Notes: a model not told the origin generated them from the sequence alone. 64,000 nucleotides of DNA from Prorocentrum cordatum (GCA_963575745.1 CAUYUJ010015954.1:161787-225786); one strand, 5' to 3'. Numbered from the stretch's first letter, positions 20,439 to 30,266 are shown. Numbers and translations are program-made.

Positions 20439-23400
20439 TCAGACGCCCCGGGGCCGCCGGGGAGCCGCCGTCTCGAGGAGGTGTGCCTCCCTGGGCGTAA
20501 GGCCCGCCGCCGCGGCCGGTGTCTGGGGCTGGGGTTGGCGCCCGAGCGCCGCTGCGGCTCGGCTGCAGAACCCCAAGAGGTGGGTCGTCGTCTCCTGGGA
20601 TTGGCCGCAGAACCGGCAGGGCGGCACCGTCCCCACGGCGTCCCGCACGAGCGCGCCCTGGAGGCACAGGCGCGCCCACGCGCGGACCTCAGGGAGCGAG
20701 GCGCCAGCCGCACTATGCTGGAGCGCCGTGGGGCCCGCTCCCGCCGCGCGCGCCAGCGCGTCCCGCTGGGCAGGGTCCGCGCGCCAAGAGTGCTCCTGCG
20801 CGTGCGCCGCCGCTCGGACCTGGCGGCGGTACTGCGCGCGGGCCCCGACCCCCGCTTGGGGCCCGGGCGGGTCCGGGAGGTGCCACCGGACAAGCAGCTG
20901 CCGGACGTGCTGCACCCAGGAGCCCGCGGCCTGCTCCGCGAGCGCGAGGACCTCCCGGGCCTCCACGTACCTGGGGTCCGCGAGCACTCGGCCGTACAGG
21001 CGGATCGCGCGCTCCTCCATCATCGTGGACCATCGGAGCGCCCATCCCATATGGTGGAGAATGAGGACGCGCGGGATGGGCCCGCGAACACCCAGAGCAT
21101 CTCGGCCCCACCGCTCTTGGAGGCGATTTAGGGTCGTCGCGAACCCCTCCGCGCGGGCGCACAGCTCGGCTCCATGCGCCACCTTCGGGAGCGTGCTGGC
21201 AGTCAGGCCTAGGCTCAGCTCGTGGAGCGCGAAGCCGAGGTTCTCCATGATCATGGTGTGCTTCCGCCCGACTCCGAGCGCCTGCCGCTCGATTGCCCGG
21301 AGGTGCGCCTGCCCGGGTGGTGCGGCCGATCGCTGGACGCCGAGGCACCTGTACTCGTCCACGAACCCGACCCCGTGAATAGGCCGCGTGTCTGGTAGCC
21401 CCCTGGCGAGGATGGCCGTCTTCGTCGGCCCGTACCGGAGGTGGCCTCGGTGGCGCCGCGCGGCGCTCTGGAGCGCCTGGACAACGAGGCCACACTGCGC
21501 CCTCGACCCGGCCTTGGCTCGGACATCGTCCACATATGCCCGCGGCCCGATCCGCTTCTGGGAGAAATGATCGAGGAGGCCCAGCCGGACCGCGTCTGTG
21601 GACGCGCCCGCCATGCAGGCGTCCCAGCCTGCATGCCCGTCCGTGATAAGGGCTGCCCACTGGTCGATCTCCTGGACGTCCAAGGTCTCTGCGTCCGCGC
21701 CGTCGCGGTGCACCCGGTATGCCGCCAGCGCCGCCGGTGGCGGGTCCAGGCCAAGGCCCACGCCGGGCGTGGCCGCGACCTCCTCGATCTTGGCCGCGTT
21801 GGCGAGGCTGTACTGGGCCGGGCTTAGCGCTCTGCCTTCGGGCATGCCGACCCGCGGCCTGAACGGCCGCGTTCGCTCACCTCGCCCCGTGACCGAGACG
21901 GTAGTGCCTCGGAGCATCGCCTCGGCTATGAGCCACTGTCTCCCGGCCACTCCCGCCCGGTCGTGCATGGCTACCATGGCCTCCGTGCGGTCCTGGCTGT
22001 CGAAGGCCTCCGCTTCGTCTGCGAACACTTCCGCGATCGGCCTCCCCTGGTGGACACAGATGGCGGAGACCTCCAGGTCCAGGAGGCTGGAGACCAGGCT
22101 GTCGCCCCCCGCTTCTTGGAGTTCGCCGAGCCCCCGCTCCATCGCCTGGCGGTTGCGCCCGGCCCACAGCTCCTCCAGGAGGCGGCCCTCCGCGGAACAC
22201 AGCGCGAGGACCCTATAGCCGCTGTAGTCCACGTGGGGCCGGCCCTCCTTGCGCTTGTGGTAGTTGTCCTGTAGGAGCCAGAGGGCGGGGACCTGGCCCA
22301 GGCGGAAACTGAGGCTGGACAGGCCCAGCAGTGCCTGCACGGCGCCCAGGTGCGCACTGTGGAGGAGGGCGTAGGGCAAGCCGCGGCACTGGGCCCCGAC
22401 CCGGATCCTCCGTAGGGCTGCGCCGGCGTCAGCGAGCGTGAAAGCCTCCGCCACCTCCCAGTGACCCAGGGCGCGGAGGGCCTCCGAGCGCTGGCGTTCC
22501 AGGCGGCCTCGCATCGCGGCCGCGTGGTCGGCGTCCCACTCCTGGCCCCACGGGGGGGTGTCGCGCCTAAGAATGTATCTGCGGGCCCCGTCCAAGACCT
22601 GCGGCGTCCCGATGCACATGCGGCTCTCGTCCTCCGGGTCCCGCATGACGGCTGGGAGGCCCTCGGGGGGGTCCGTGGAGTATTGCTTGAGGACCGTGGC
22701 CGCCGCAAGCGGGTTCTCGCCCATGAGGCTGACCAGGCGGCGCCGCGCTTCCTCCCGCTGGGCGCGGCCCCTGGCGGCCCGCTCGCCACGTAGTCGCGCC
22801 TGGGCTGCCCGCAGGGCCGCCTGCGTCTCGGGTGCCCGAGCGCGTTGGTGCCGGGCGGCTGCGTCGGTGACCTCCCGGAATGCTGCTGCCTCCGCCCTGT
22901 CTGCGCCGTGCCGGCTGCGGCCGCCCGCCGCGGGGGCCCAGGCGAGCGCGGCTGCCGCTGCGACCAGGGTGGCCGTCGCCCGCCATGTCCACGCCGCCGC
23001 GTCCAGCGCGGCCCTGGCGTCCCGCTGTGGCGCGTCGAGCCAGGAGGGTTCGTTGGTGCGGGCCGCCAGCTCGCTGCTGAGGGTGTCGTAGATGGCGTCC
23101 CCCCACTGCGCGAGTGCCCTGTGCCAGTCCTCGGGGTTCCTGCTGTACCTGAGCTGCTTCTCCGGGGGGGCCGCGCCGTCGGCCGCCGACGCAGCCGCCC
23201 ATGTGACCGGGTGGTGGTCGAGGTCCTGGGAGCCGAGCGCTAGCGCGCGCACCCGGCACACGCCGCTGCTGCAGCCGTGCTTCTCACAATGGGCCCCGTC
23301 GTGTACGCTAACTGCCCCGCAGTTGGTCGTCGCCGGGCTAATCACCACGTCCAGCCGCCGCCCGCGGACATGGGTGGCGACCGTCTCCGGGATCATGTGG

Positions 23401-24743
23401 CGGAGGCCCCGCTGGTCCATGGCCGCGACCACCTGGGCCTCGATGTCGCTCCCCGGGTTGAGGTCCCCCGCCATGTGGATGCGTCCGCCGTGGTGGCGGC
23501 GGCCGGCGGTCTCCTGGGCCCGGTCGTATTCCCTGAACAAGCGGCCCACGCACTCCGCCCGGGCGTCCTCGTTGACGCCGCGCTGCCGGGGCGGGATGCT
23601 GAACCCGCACCAGTACTCGTCTGGCCCCGCCTGCACCCAGCAGGTGCCGGCCCCCGTGGACCAATCCGGGAGGTGCGCCACCGTTCCCGCGGACTCCCGG
23701 TGGATCAGGGCGACGACCGCGCCGAACTGCAGCGTCCGCGGCCCGTGCAGCACGTACGGAAACCCCGGCAGGGCCGTTGCGAGGTCCGTCTCGGGGGGGC
23801 ACCGGCAAGATATGCCAAAGAACCATTCAGCACCGAGGGCCCCCATCACGGCGCCGATGTCCTCCCATCGACGGGGTAAGATGGCTGTGCCGCCTCCAAT
23901 CTCCGCGCCCCCGCTGAGGCCAAAGTTCAGCATCCCCGCCGTGGTGCCCCGCGCCGGGCGCGACGGCCTCGGGGCGGGTGGCGCGGGGAGGGCGCGGTGC
24001 ATCTGCCGGCACGCCGCGGTCAATCTCCGCGCCAGCGCCATCGTGGCTGGGAGGTGCTTTCGGCCGGGCTGGCCGCTAGCGCCGGGCCCGCTCCAGTCGG
24101 GGGCTGCCCCGAGGAGCTCGGCGAGGCATTCCCGCCATGGGGCTGGCGCTGTCGGCCGGAAGGCTCGGAGTGCGCCCTCGAGCTGGGCCGTTCGCTCCGC
24201 CAGCGCCTGCTCCTCCGCGCGGCGGAGGTCTGCATCGGCCCGATCGGCTGTGGCGGCATCGCTCCCTGGGGGGCACGCAGAGGTCAGCGCCGCGACGACC
24301 TCTCCCCCGAGCGAAAACCCGCCGTGCCCCCCCGGTGGCGGACCCTCTCTGAGTGGACCCCGTACCGCACTCTGATGGGGTTCGTGCTTGCCGTCGCGTG
24401 GAAGTCGCTCGCCCGCCGCTCCTGGCCGGTGAACTCGTCCCGGAGCAGGCGCAGGGCTTTGTCCGCGTCCCCCGGGGAGCCGGTGCCAAGGCGGACTCCC
24501 CCCCCCTCCCTCCCTCCCTCCGCCCCGCCCCCCTGCCTCTCTCTTCCCCTCCCTACCTCCTTCCCCCCTCCCAGCATATCCCCGGGACGGGGAGGACGAC
24601 GAGCAGGGACGACGAGGACGAGGACGAGCTCTGGAGCACGAGGGCGCGACACGCACGAGCATAGCACACGAGCAGGAGCTTTCGAGGACGAGGATCTGGA
24701 AGAAGGGAAGGACCCAGACTTCCCCGCGTCGTGAAAAAATCAC
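20439..24743 (-). CDS. non-LTR retrotransposon (LINE) ORF2-like polyprotein, endonuclease-like + reverse transcriptase
   Basis: One uninterrupted 1434-codon frame. Residues 1-145 are low complexity, and the first codons lie in an R1 repeat, so the true start is probably further in. About 160-190 is a charged helix that may be coiled coil. About 268-515 matches the endonuclease/exonuclease/phosphatase fold: an opening strand MLNFGLSGG, GDLNPGSD near 427, RRLDVVISP, and DHHPVTW near 509. Where this family normally has a catalytic Glu (LQE) the protein reads FFGISCRC, so the nuclease may be impaired. About 790-1110 is the reverse transcriptase: HKRKEGRPHVDYSGYRVL near 830, motif A FADEAEAFDS near 910, motif B GMPEGRALSP near 967, motif C YVDD near 1070; the catalytic aspartates are intact. 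A C-terminal zinc knuckle, CRFCGQ...THLLGFC, lies near 1373. It would copy its RNA at nicked chromosomal targets. Intactness over 4.3 kb suggests a recent insertion. Confidence 0.88.
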   Translation of the reverse strand: MIFSRRGEVWVLPFFQILVLESSCSCAMLVRVAPSCSRARPRPRRPCSSSSPSRGYAGRGEGGREGKREAGGRGGGREGGGGSPPWHRLPGGRGQSPAPAPGRVHRPGAAGERLPRDGKHEPHQSAVRGPLREGPPPGGHGGFSLGGEVVAALTSACPPGSDAATADRADADLRRAEEQALAERTAQLEGALRAFRPTAPAPWRECLAELLGAAPDWSGPGASGQPGRKHLPATMALARRLTAACRQMHRALPAPPAPRPSRPARGTTAGMLNFGLSGGAEIGGGTAILPRRWEDIGAVMGALGAEWFFGISCRCPPETDLATALPGFPYVLHGPRTLQFGAVVALIHRESAGTVAHLPDWSTGAGTCWVQAGPDEYWCGFSIPPRQRGVNEDARAECVGRLFREYDRAQETAGRRHHGGRIHMAGDLNPGSDIEAQVVAAMDQRGLRHMIPETVATHVRGRRLDVVISPATTNCGAVSVHDGAHCEKHGCSSGVCRVRALALGSQDLDHHPVTWAAASAADGAAPPEKQLRYSRNPEDWHRALAQWGDAIYDTLSSELAARTNEPSWLDAPQRDARAALDAAAWTWRATATLVAAAAALAWAPAAGGRSRHGADRAEAAAFREVTDAAARHQRARAPETQAALRAAQARLRGERAARGRAQREEARRRLVSLMGENPLAAATVLKQYSTDPPEGLPAVMRDPEDESRMCIGTPQVLDGARRYILRRDTPPWGQEWDADHAAAMRGRLERQRSEALRALGHWEVAEAFTLADAGAALRRIRVGAQCRGLPYALLHSAHLGAVQALLGLSSLSFRLGQVPALWLLQDNYHKRKEGRPHVDYSGYRVLALCSAEGRLLEELWAGRNRQAMERGLGELQEAGGDSLVSSLLDLEVSAICVHQGRPIAEVFADEAEAFDSQDRTEAMVAMHDRAGVAGRQWLIAEAMLRGTTVSVTGRGERTRPFRPRVGMPEGRALSPAQYSLANAAKIEEVAATPGVGLGLDPPPAALAAYRVHRDGADAETLDVQEIDQWAALITDGHAGWDACMAGASTDAVRLGLLDHFSQKRIGPRAYVDDVRAKAGSRAQCGLVVQALQSAARRHRGHLRYGPTKTAILARGLPDTRPIHGVGFVDEYRCLGVQRSAAPPGQAHLRAIERQALGVGRKHTMIMENLGFALHELSLGLTASTLPKVAHGAELCARAEGFATTLNRLQERWGRDALGVRGPIPRVLILHHMGWALRWSTMMEERAIRLYGRVLADPRYVEAREVLALAEQAAGSWVQHVRQLLVRWHLPDPPGPQAGVGARAQYRRQVRAAAHAQEHSWRADPAQRDALARAAGAGPTALQHSAAGASLPEVRAWARLCLQGALVRDAVGTVPPCRFCGQSQETTTHLLGFCSRAAAALGRQPQPQTPAAAAGLTPREAHLLETAAPRRPRGV

Positions 24744-24900
24744 GACGCGATGCCTTTCGTTGTTTTCTGCCTCCAGGGGCCCTCCGGGGCCTCGGGACCG
24801 TCAAAAAACGACTCGGGACGAAAAACCGGTCCTGGGGAAGGGGTCCGGACTTCTGGGGGTCGACGTAGCGAAAAAAACACGACGTCGGGGGTCTGGGGAG
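24730..24900 (+). repeat. R1 dispersed repeat at the 5' side of the LINE
   Basis: GTCGTGAAAAAATCACGACG, TTTCGTTGTTTTCTGCCTCC, GGCCTCGGGACCGTC, AAAAAACGACTCGGGACGAA, CCGGTCCTGGGGAAGGGG, TCTGGGGGTCGACG, AAAAAAACACGACGTCGGGG. Confidence 0.8.
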
Positions 24901-25571
24901 GGGGGCTAGAACATGGGCAACGCCCAGCGAATCGATATCCCATTCGGCTATCAACATGAAGCCCCAGAGCCAATTTGGGCAGAAGCTGATCATTTTTGGT
25001 GCGTCGGCATATCCCCGAAAAAGAGGTTAGGGGTTCGCTTCGTCGGTGATGGCCCGTTGAAAACTGCACCCTGCATTGAAATAAGCGTGGTATCCCTTCG
25101 ATATCCTGCCTTCCCAAAAATATTTACGATTCCATGCGGGATGACCGCAATCCTCTGAGAACGCCAGAGGCGGACATTCGTATAGATTGCGCTGCGTTGA
25201 CACACCCTCACACGGAAGATAGGAGAGCGTCCGAACACAAGAAGTGCCAGAGGCAGTGTTAGCCATGCTCTTGAGCCTCTCGCGTACCTCTCCAGTGCAC
25301 CCTGTGCACCCCCCAGCTGGAGGCTTGAACGACTGACTTAGCACGGGTACCTCTTGCTTGCGATCTCCAGGCACGCGCCGCAACGTCGCTAGCTGAGACA
25401 CCGCTCCCAAGCATGCAGCTCCGACGGGCGAGGGAGCAACGCAGCACTCAGCTTTTGCACTAGTTGTTTCTCGATTGCTCCATGGCTTCATGATAAGACA
25501 CGATACAGCTGCTGAAGGCGCTTTGTCGGTATCACCGCTGCCTGCGTGTGATCAGCGTCAACATCCATTCT
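24901..25571. other. lower-GC stretch, no recognised gene
   Basis: Composition drops toward 50% GC. A plus-strand frame 24913-25158 (81 codons, starting MGNAQRIDIPFGYQHEAPEP) looks protein-like but matches no family I know and lacks the G/C-ending codons of the exons here. Confidence 0.25.
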
Positions 25572-25756
25572 GCCTAGAGGGGAAAACACAAACATAAACT
25601 GTCGGAGGTCCGCGCGGATTTCTTGGATCTGCGCCGGACCCCCCTCCCTGGCGCGCGGAGCGCGCCAGGGGCGGCGCCGGAGGCGCCGGGGCCCCAGCGC
25701 AGATCCAAGATATCCGCGTGGAGCGCCAAAAGTTTATGTGTTTTTCCCTACCTAGG
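25572..25756 (-). mobile_element. family F3 inverted-repeat element with GT...AG ends
   Basis: Long TIRs. Read on the minus strand it begins GTAGGGAAAAACACATAAAC, passes CCACGCGGATATCTTGGATC, and ends with GTTTATGTTTGTGTTTTCCC then CTCTAG. The centre holds two perfect hairpins, CTGGCGCGCGGAGCGCGCCA(G) and GGCGCCGGAGGCGCC, also present in the copies at 59770 and 61021. Its exact ends supply a GT donor and a pyrimidine-tract AG acceptor, as an introner would. The flanking sequence is not clearly coding. Confidence 0.7.
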
Positions 25757-25869
25757 CTATGCCTAGAAGGGTTCTTACCCTGTATGCTTAAGGGGCCGGG
25801 CAGTGCTCCCCGCCCCAGGCGGTTCCCCAAGGATCCGCCCCGTGGTTCCCCCAGTTGCGCCTCCTGGGT

Positions 25870-26235
25870 TCACCCAGCTTAGCTTAGCTAAGCTAAGCTT
25901 AGCTTCGCTTAGCTTATCTCATCTTAGTTTAGCCTAGCTCAACTTAGTTTTGCCTAGCCTAGCCTAGCTTAGCTTAGCTTAGTTTTGCTTTGCTTTGCTT
26001 AGCATATCTCATCTTAGCTTAGCTTAGCTTAGCTTAGCTTAGCCTGGCTCAGCGTAGCTTAGTTTAGCTTTGCTTAGCCTAGCCTAGCCTAGCCTAGCTT
26101 AGCTTAGCTTAGCATAGTATAACTTAGATTAGCTTAGCTTAGCTTAGCCTGGCTGAGCTTAGCTTAGCTTAGCTTAGCCTAGCCTAGCCTAGCCTAGCTT
26201 AGCTTAGCTTAGCATAGTTTAGCTTATATTAGCTT
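25870..26235. repeat. AGCTT / TTAGC satellite
   Basis: Tandem 5-bp AGCTT units with AGCCT variants; many HindIII-like AAGCTT palindromes. Confidence 0.95.
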
Positions 26236-26510
26236 AGCTTAGCGCAGCGCAGCATAGCGCAGCGCAGCATTAGCACAGCATAGCATAGCATAGCATATCA
26301 TAGCAGTTCATAGCATAGCATAGCATAGCATAGCATAGCAAAGCATAGCATAGCATAGCATGGCTCAGCATAGCATAGCATATCATAGCACAGCATAGCA
26401 TAGCATAGCGCAGCATAGCATAGCATTGCATAGCATTGCTCAGCATAGCACAGCGCAGCATAGCATGGCATAGCACAGCCTAGCACCGCATAACATAGCC
26501 TAGCATAGGT
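26236..26510. repeat. AGCAT satellite
   Basis: The adjacent array switches to AGCAT/AGCGC units. The change from AGCTT is abrupt near 26240. Confidence 0.95.
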
Positions 26511-26744
26511 GTAGATGTAGATGTTGCTTTCCTAAATGCTCCAACTCCTAGGTAGGGCCGCACTGGGATAATTGCTTTTCCCTTTTGACTACAATAGGAG
26601 CATTCACTCTCCGACGGCTCGAGGAGACTGAGGAGCGCGCAATACGCATTTGTGCCAGCAGCCATCCGGCTCTGGGCGAGGACACCCTGCGACCGCCGCG
26701 GACGCCCGTGATGGCCCACCGACCCCAGCGAATCGGGAAACCGG

Positions 26745-27092
26745 ATCCGATCGAAACGTGTAACCGAATCGGACCGCATCGGCTCGTAGTCGGGGTAGAA
26801 TCGAATCGGCGGCGCCAGGATGCACAAGAGCCCCATGCAAACATCGGGCCCTGTGGGAGGAGGAAGAGGAGGAGGAGGAGGAGGAGGAGGAGGAGGAGGA
26901 GGAGGATGAGGAGAGGAGGAGGGGGAGGAGGAAGAGGAAGAGGAAGAGGAGGAGGAGGAGGAGGAGGAGGAGGATGCACGAGAGCCCCATGCAAACATCG
27001 GGCCGCATCGAATCGCCTGAACATCCGAATCGGATCGGCTCGGGCCGCCCGGTGCCGAGGCCAGATCGGATCGATCGTATCGACATGGACCC
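26745..27092. repeat. duplicated segment with GAATCGGATCGG motifs and GAG tract
   Basis: ATGCAC(A/G)AGAGCCCCATGCA followed by AACATCGGGCC occurs at 26819 and 26974, and CCCTGTGGGAGGAGGAGG at 26850 and 27091. A unit of about 150-240 bp is thus duplicated, with the GAG tract 26856-26973 between. GAATCGAATCGG-type short repeats fill the rest, as at 47560-47740. Confidence 0.6.
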
Positions 27093-27247
27093 TGTGGGAG
27101 GAGGAGGAGGAGGAGGAGGAAGAGGGAAGGAGAGGAGGAGGAGGAGGAGGAGGAGGAGGGGGAGGAGGAGGAGGAAGAGGAGGAGGAGGAGGAGGAGGAG
27201 GAGGAGGAGGAGGAGGAGGAGGAGAAGGAGGAGGAGGAGGAGGAGCA
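27093..27247. repeat. (GAG)n tract
   Basis: GAG array with GGAAGAG and GGGGAG interruptions. Confidence 0.95.
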
Positions 27248-27829
27248 GGGAGGTCAGGGAGACCAGGCCCTGGGACAGGGCACTTGGAGGGGCAATCGCC
27301 CACGGTCCGACCTCCAGAAATGCAACCCTGGGAGCCTGTTGAACAGCATGCATGATTGCCCGCTTCTTGCCCGGAGCGTCGGCACCAATGCCGTCGCTGG
27401 ACTTAGACGGCAGAACAGAACAGAAGTGGAGGGAGGAGAGACCACCGCAGAGGAAGAGGAGAGAGGGGAGGAGATGGAGGGAGGCGTCGGAGACTTTGAA
27501 TCTGGGCAGCGGCCGAGCTAGCTGAAACCCCTCTGGCAGATGGTCCCAGAATCAGTGGGGGGGCGCAAGCAAGTTGAAGGCGAGCGCGAGCAAGAGGGAG
27601 GAGACGTCGGCGACCTGCAAGAGCACTCGGCAGGCTGAGGGGGGAGGAAGGATTGGGGACACGGCGGAAGATGCGATGGTGATGTTGAAAGGTGCAGCAG
27701 GGCCGCGCATGGCGGCGCTGCCGTCGCTCGCCAGCTCCAGCCGTGGCTCGACTGCTCGCGCAGAGGACCCGCAGGGGCAGCTCCTTCAGGGGCCAGCTCC
27801 AGCTCCGCGCACAGGCGAGCGACCGAGTA
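27248..27829. other. no recognisable gene
   Basis: Purine-rich (GAGGAGAG, GGGGAGG) then mixed sequence; ORFs on both strands are short. Confidence 0.3.
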
Positions 27830-28006
27830 CAGTCGGGGGTTTAACCTAAGGAACCCAAAATAAGGAACGAGGCCCCGTTTTGTCCATGAGTTAAACTTCG
27901 ATTTCCGATCGAAAACATCAGGAACACCTGAGGCAAGCTGCGAAACACTTCAGGAGCGCGGAGCCCCTCCCCAACGAAAAGAGTTCCTTCTTCAGCGCCC
28001 CGACTG
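27830..28006. mobile_element. family F2 TA-flanked MITE, copy 1
   Basis: 177 bp. TIRs: left CAGTCGGGGGTTTAACCTAA then GGAACC; right (reversed) CAGTCGGGGCGCTGAAGAAG then GAAC. TA dinucleotides flank both sides (27828-27829, 28007-28008), as for Tc1/mariner-type target duplication. Read on plus with the flanks it is GTACAGTC...GACTGTAG, a GT...AG pair. Interior shared with the other copies: GAACGAGGCCCC, TCGATTTCCGATCGAAAAC, AGCCCCTCCCCAACGAAAAG. Confidence 0.8.
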
Positions 28007-28139
28007 TAGGAAGAGACGAGCGCAGAAGAGAGGCCATCACCCCCTGCCTAGGCACGCGTGGGCCAAACCCTCCGGGTGAGGACGCCGACGTTACCGAACG
28101 CTGCCACGGGCGTCGGGCGCGCGGGCGGAGCCACACCCG

Positions 28140-28360
28140 AGCAATCCCTGCTACCCTTGGCCGAGGACGGACAGACGGGCGACGATAGCAGGAAAAGGAG
28201 GAGGAGGAGGAGGCGGAGGCGGCGGAGGAGGCGGAGGCGGCGAAGTAGGAGGAAGCCTGCTCGACCAGCTTGCCACCAATTCCCTGCCCAAGGGACGGAC
28301 AGACGGGCGCCGATAGCAGGAAAAGGAGGAGGCGGAGGAGGCGGAGGCGGAGGCCTGCTC
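28140..28360. repeat. two copies of a GACGGACAGACGGGCG...AGCAGGAAAAGGAGGA unit
   Basis: GGACAGACGGGCG then CGATAGCAGGAAAAGGAGGA appears at about 28168 and 28300, each running into a GGC/GAG-rich stretch and a CTGCTCGACCAGC segment. Direct duplication of about 130 bp. Confidence 0.7.
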
Positions 28361-28984
28361 GACCAGCCTGCGCGACGGGCGTAGGCCTGACTGCCGCCGC
28401 GCACGCGTCGTCCGCTCCGCAGCGCGGCGGCCGCGGGTGAGGGGCGACGGCGGAGGCGGCCGAGTACGGACGGGGCGGAGAGGAGCAACGAGGCCTAGCG
28501 CTTAGCGCCTAGCGCCTAGCTTACGTCTGAGCTAAGGGGCCCAGCGCTGGAGAAGACACCCCGCAGGGGGGCGGGGGACAGCACGAGCAGCCAGCAGCGG
28601 CGAGCGAGCAGCGAGCAGCCGCGGGAAGGAGGGCAGGGCGGAGGCTGAGGGGCAGGGCGAGCAGGAGGGGAAGGATGAGCAAGGGCAGGAGCAGGAGCAG
28701 GGGCAGCAGCAGGAGCAGGAGGACGAGTGGGACGAGGTCCTCGGGCCCTTTCCGGGCCTCCTGAGCGGCATCCCGCTCGCCCCAGCCATACATCCTCAGG
28801 GCGAGATCAGCCAGTCAAGGAAAATGCATCTTCGCTCGCCCGTGGCACTCCCCTCGACGGCTCCACTCACGCGCACGGAATCAATCGTACAAGCTGGGAT
28901 TGGCACGCACAATTCTGAAATGATGACATGTAGGTCGTGAACAAGGGAGAGAACACAAAGAGCACCAAAAGAACACGGAAGAGA
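28361..28984. other. no recognisable gene; GCAGGAGCAGGG-type short repeats
   Basis: GC-rich DNA with GAGCAGGAGCAGG arrays at 28670-28730. GC-rich ORFs on both strands are not distinguishable from chance. Confidence 0.3.
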
Positions 28985-29244
28985 ACGAGGAGGAGGAGGA
29001 GGAGGAGGAGGAGGAGGAGGAGAAGGAGGAGCAGGAGGAGGAGGAGGAGGAGGAGCAGGAGCAGGATCAGGACGAGGAGGAGAGGAGGCGGAGGAGGAGG
29101 AGGAGGAGGAGGAGGAGCAGCAGCAGCAGCAGCAGCAGCAGGAGCAGCAGGAGCAGCAGGAGCAGCAGGAGGAGGAGGAGGAGGAGGAGGAGGAGGAGGA
29201 GGAGGAGGAGGAGGAGGAGGAGGAGCAGGAGCAGGACAAGGAGG
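28985..29244. repeat. (GAG)n / (AGC)n tract
   Basis: GAG array interrupted by an AGC/CAG block at 29115-29168. It directly follows the 3' end of the coding candidate at 29245-29536. Confidence 0.95.
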
Positions 29245-29536
29245 GAGGAGGTCGAGGGGCCAGCGCGCCTCTGGAGTTCGGGCGGTCCGCAGCGGCGCCG
29301 GCAGCGACCAGCTCCCCGACGACCGCGGCCAGGGGGGCCCAGCACTGCTCGGGCGGCGGCGCCAGCACCTCGGCCACCGGGGGCCACGAGGGGGCGGCCG
29401 GAGAGGGGGCCCAGCATTGCTCGGGCGGCGGCGCCAGCACCTCGGCCACCGCGGCCACGAGGGGGCGGCCGGAGAGGCGGGACCTCGTCCTCGGGAAGGC
29501 CGTGCCGTCGGGCCTCGGGGCCCCAGGGGTGGCCAC
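29245..29536 (-). CDS. exon 2 of an unknown gene, with an internal VAEVLAPPPEQCWAP duplication
   Basis: On the minus strand, VATPGAPRPDGTAFPRTRSR is followed by two tandem copies of VAEVLAPPPEQCWAP, then LAAVVGELVAAGAAADRPNS. About 97% of third positions are G/C, far above the other frames. The acceptor is CTCCGAGCTCAG directly before the first codon, and the phase (0) matches the end of the exon at 29757. The 3' end is undefined and the frame enters the GAG/AGC tract. No family recognised. Confidence 0.42.
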
Positions 29537-29756
29537 CTGAGCTCGGAGGCTTCGAGGTCGGCACCAACACCAGTCGTCGGCGGCTGCCTCCACCGAGGGA
29601 AGGTGATCCTGACCTCGGCGATGGTGGTGATACTCGGGCCTCTTGGGCGGCCGAGAGGTTACCACCAGCGTGAAAGTCCAGGATCACCTCCCCCAGGTGG
29701 AGGCCACCCCCTGTGCCGGTGCTGGCGCCAATGTCCAGGCCCCCAAGGGGTCACAC
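29537..29756 (-). mobile_element. inverted-repeat element forming a complete GT-AG intron (family F12)
   Basis: On the minus strand the segment begins GTGTGACCCC and ends CCTCCGAGCTCAG. Inside are long inverted arms: left GGCCTGGACATTGGCGCCAG, CCTCCACCTGGGGGAGGTGA, TCCTGG; the other arm (reversed) reads AGGTCGGCACCAACACCAG, CCTCCACCGAGGGAAGGTGA, TCCTGA. Arms are about 60 bp at roughly 75% identity by eye. Coding frames on both sides are in phase if it is spliced out. Confidence 0.58.
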
Positions 29757-30266
29757 CGTATCGCCCGAGGCGCTCCAGAGGGGGCCTCGCCTTTGACGCT
29801 GGCCTCGCGCCCCCGGCAGCGCCGGCACCTCGGCCACCGGCGCCAAGGGGGCGCGGCTGGAGGGGAGAGGACCTCGCCCTCCACAGGGCCGCGTGTTCGC
29901 CGCGGAGGGCCGCCGGAGCCACCCGACGCGACCTCGCCGCCGAGGCTCGCGTCGCGTCTGCGGCGGAGGCCGCCTGAAGGCCCGCGGAGGCCGGCGGGAG
30001 CAGAGCGAGGTCACGAGGGCGGCTCCCTCGGCGGGAGGCCAGCGGAAGGGAAGGCTGGAGGAAGCCGGCGGCAGTGAGACCAGACCCCCAAGGGAGGCCA
30101 ACGCCGATGTACCAGCGTCTGCAGAAGCGGCCACGAAACTCCGCGTCTGGCCCTTGAGGGGCAGCATTCTGGGGGGGGCCAGCTCACTGGGGAGAAACAT
30201 TGAGCTTGAATCGGCGATGCATCGCCGATGGATCGGCGACAGGCCCCCGACAGCGAAACTGCGCAA
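29757..30266 (-). CDS. exon 1 of the same unknown gene (5' limit uncertain)
   Basis: Open minus-strand frame from an ATG at 30266, with PSELAPPRMLPLKGQTRSFV, SADAGTSALASLGGLVSLPP and ending APLAPVAEVPALPGARGQ, then LWSASGDT. APVAEVPALPGA is a diverged relative of the VAEVLAPPP unit in exon 2, supporting one gene on both sides of the intron at 29537-29756. A donor GT follows codon ACG at 29757. The N-terminal part passes a perfect 20-bp palindrome at 30210 and may be untranslated. No known domain is visible; the protein would be Pro/Ala-rich. Confidence 0.38.
30210..30229. repeat. 20-bp perfect palindrome
   Basis: ATCGGCGATGCATCGCCGAT, followed by further ATCGGCGA motifs to 30306. Confidence 0.85.

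Noticed and set aside
24913-25158. 81-codon plus-strand frame MGNAQRIDIPFGYQHEAPEP...
   Set aside because: No codon bias like the exons, no family match, opposite strand to all other coding sequence.
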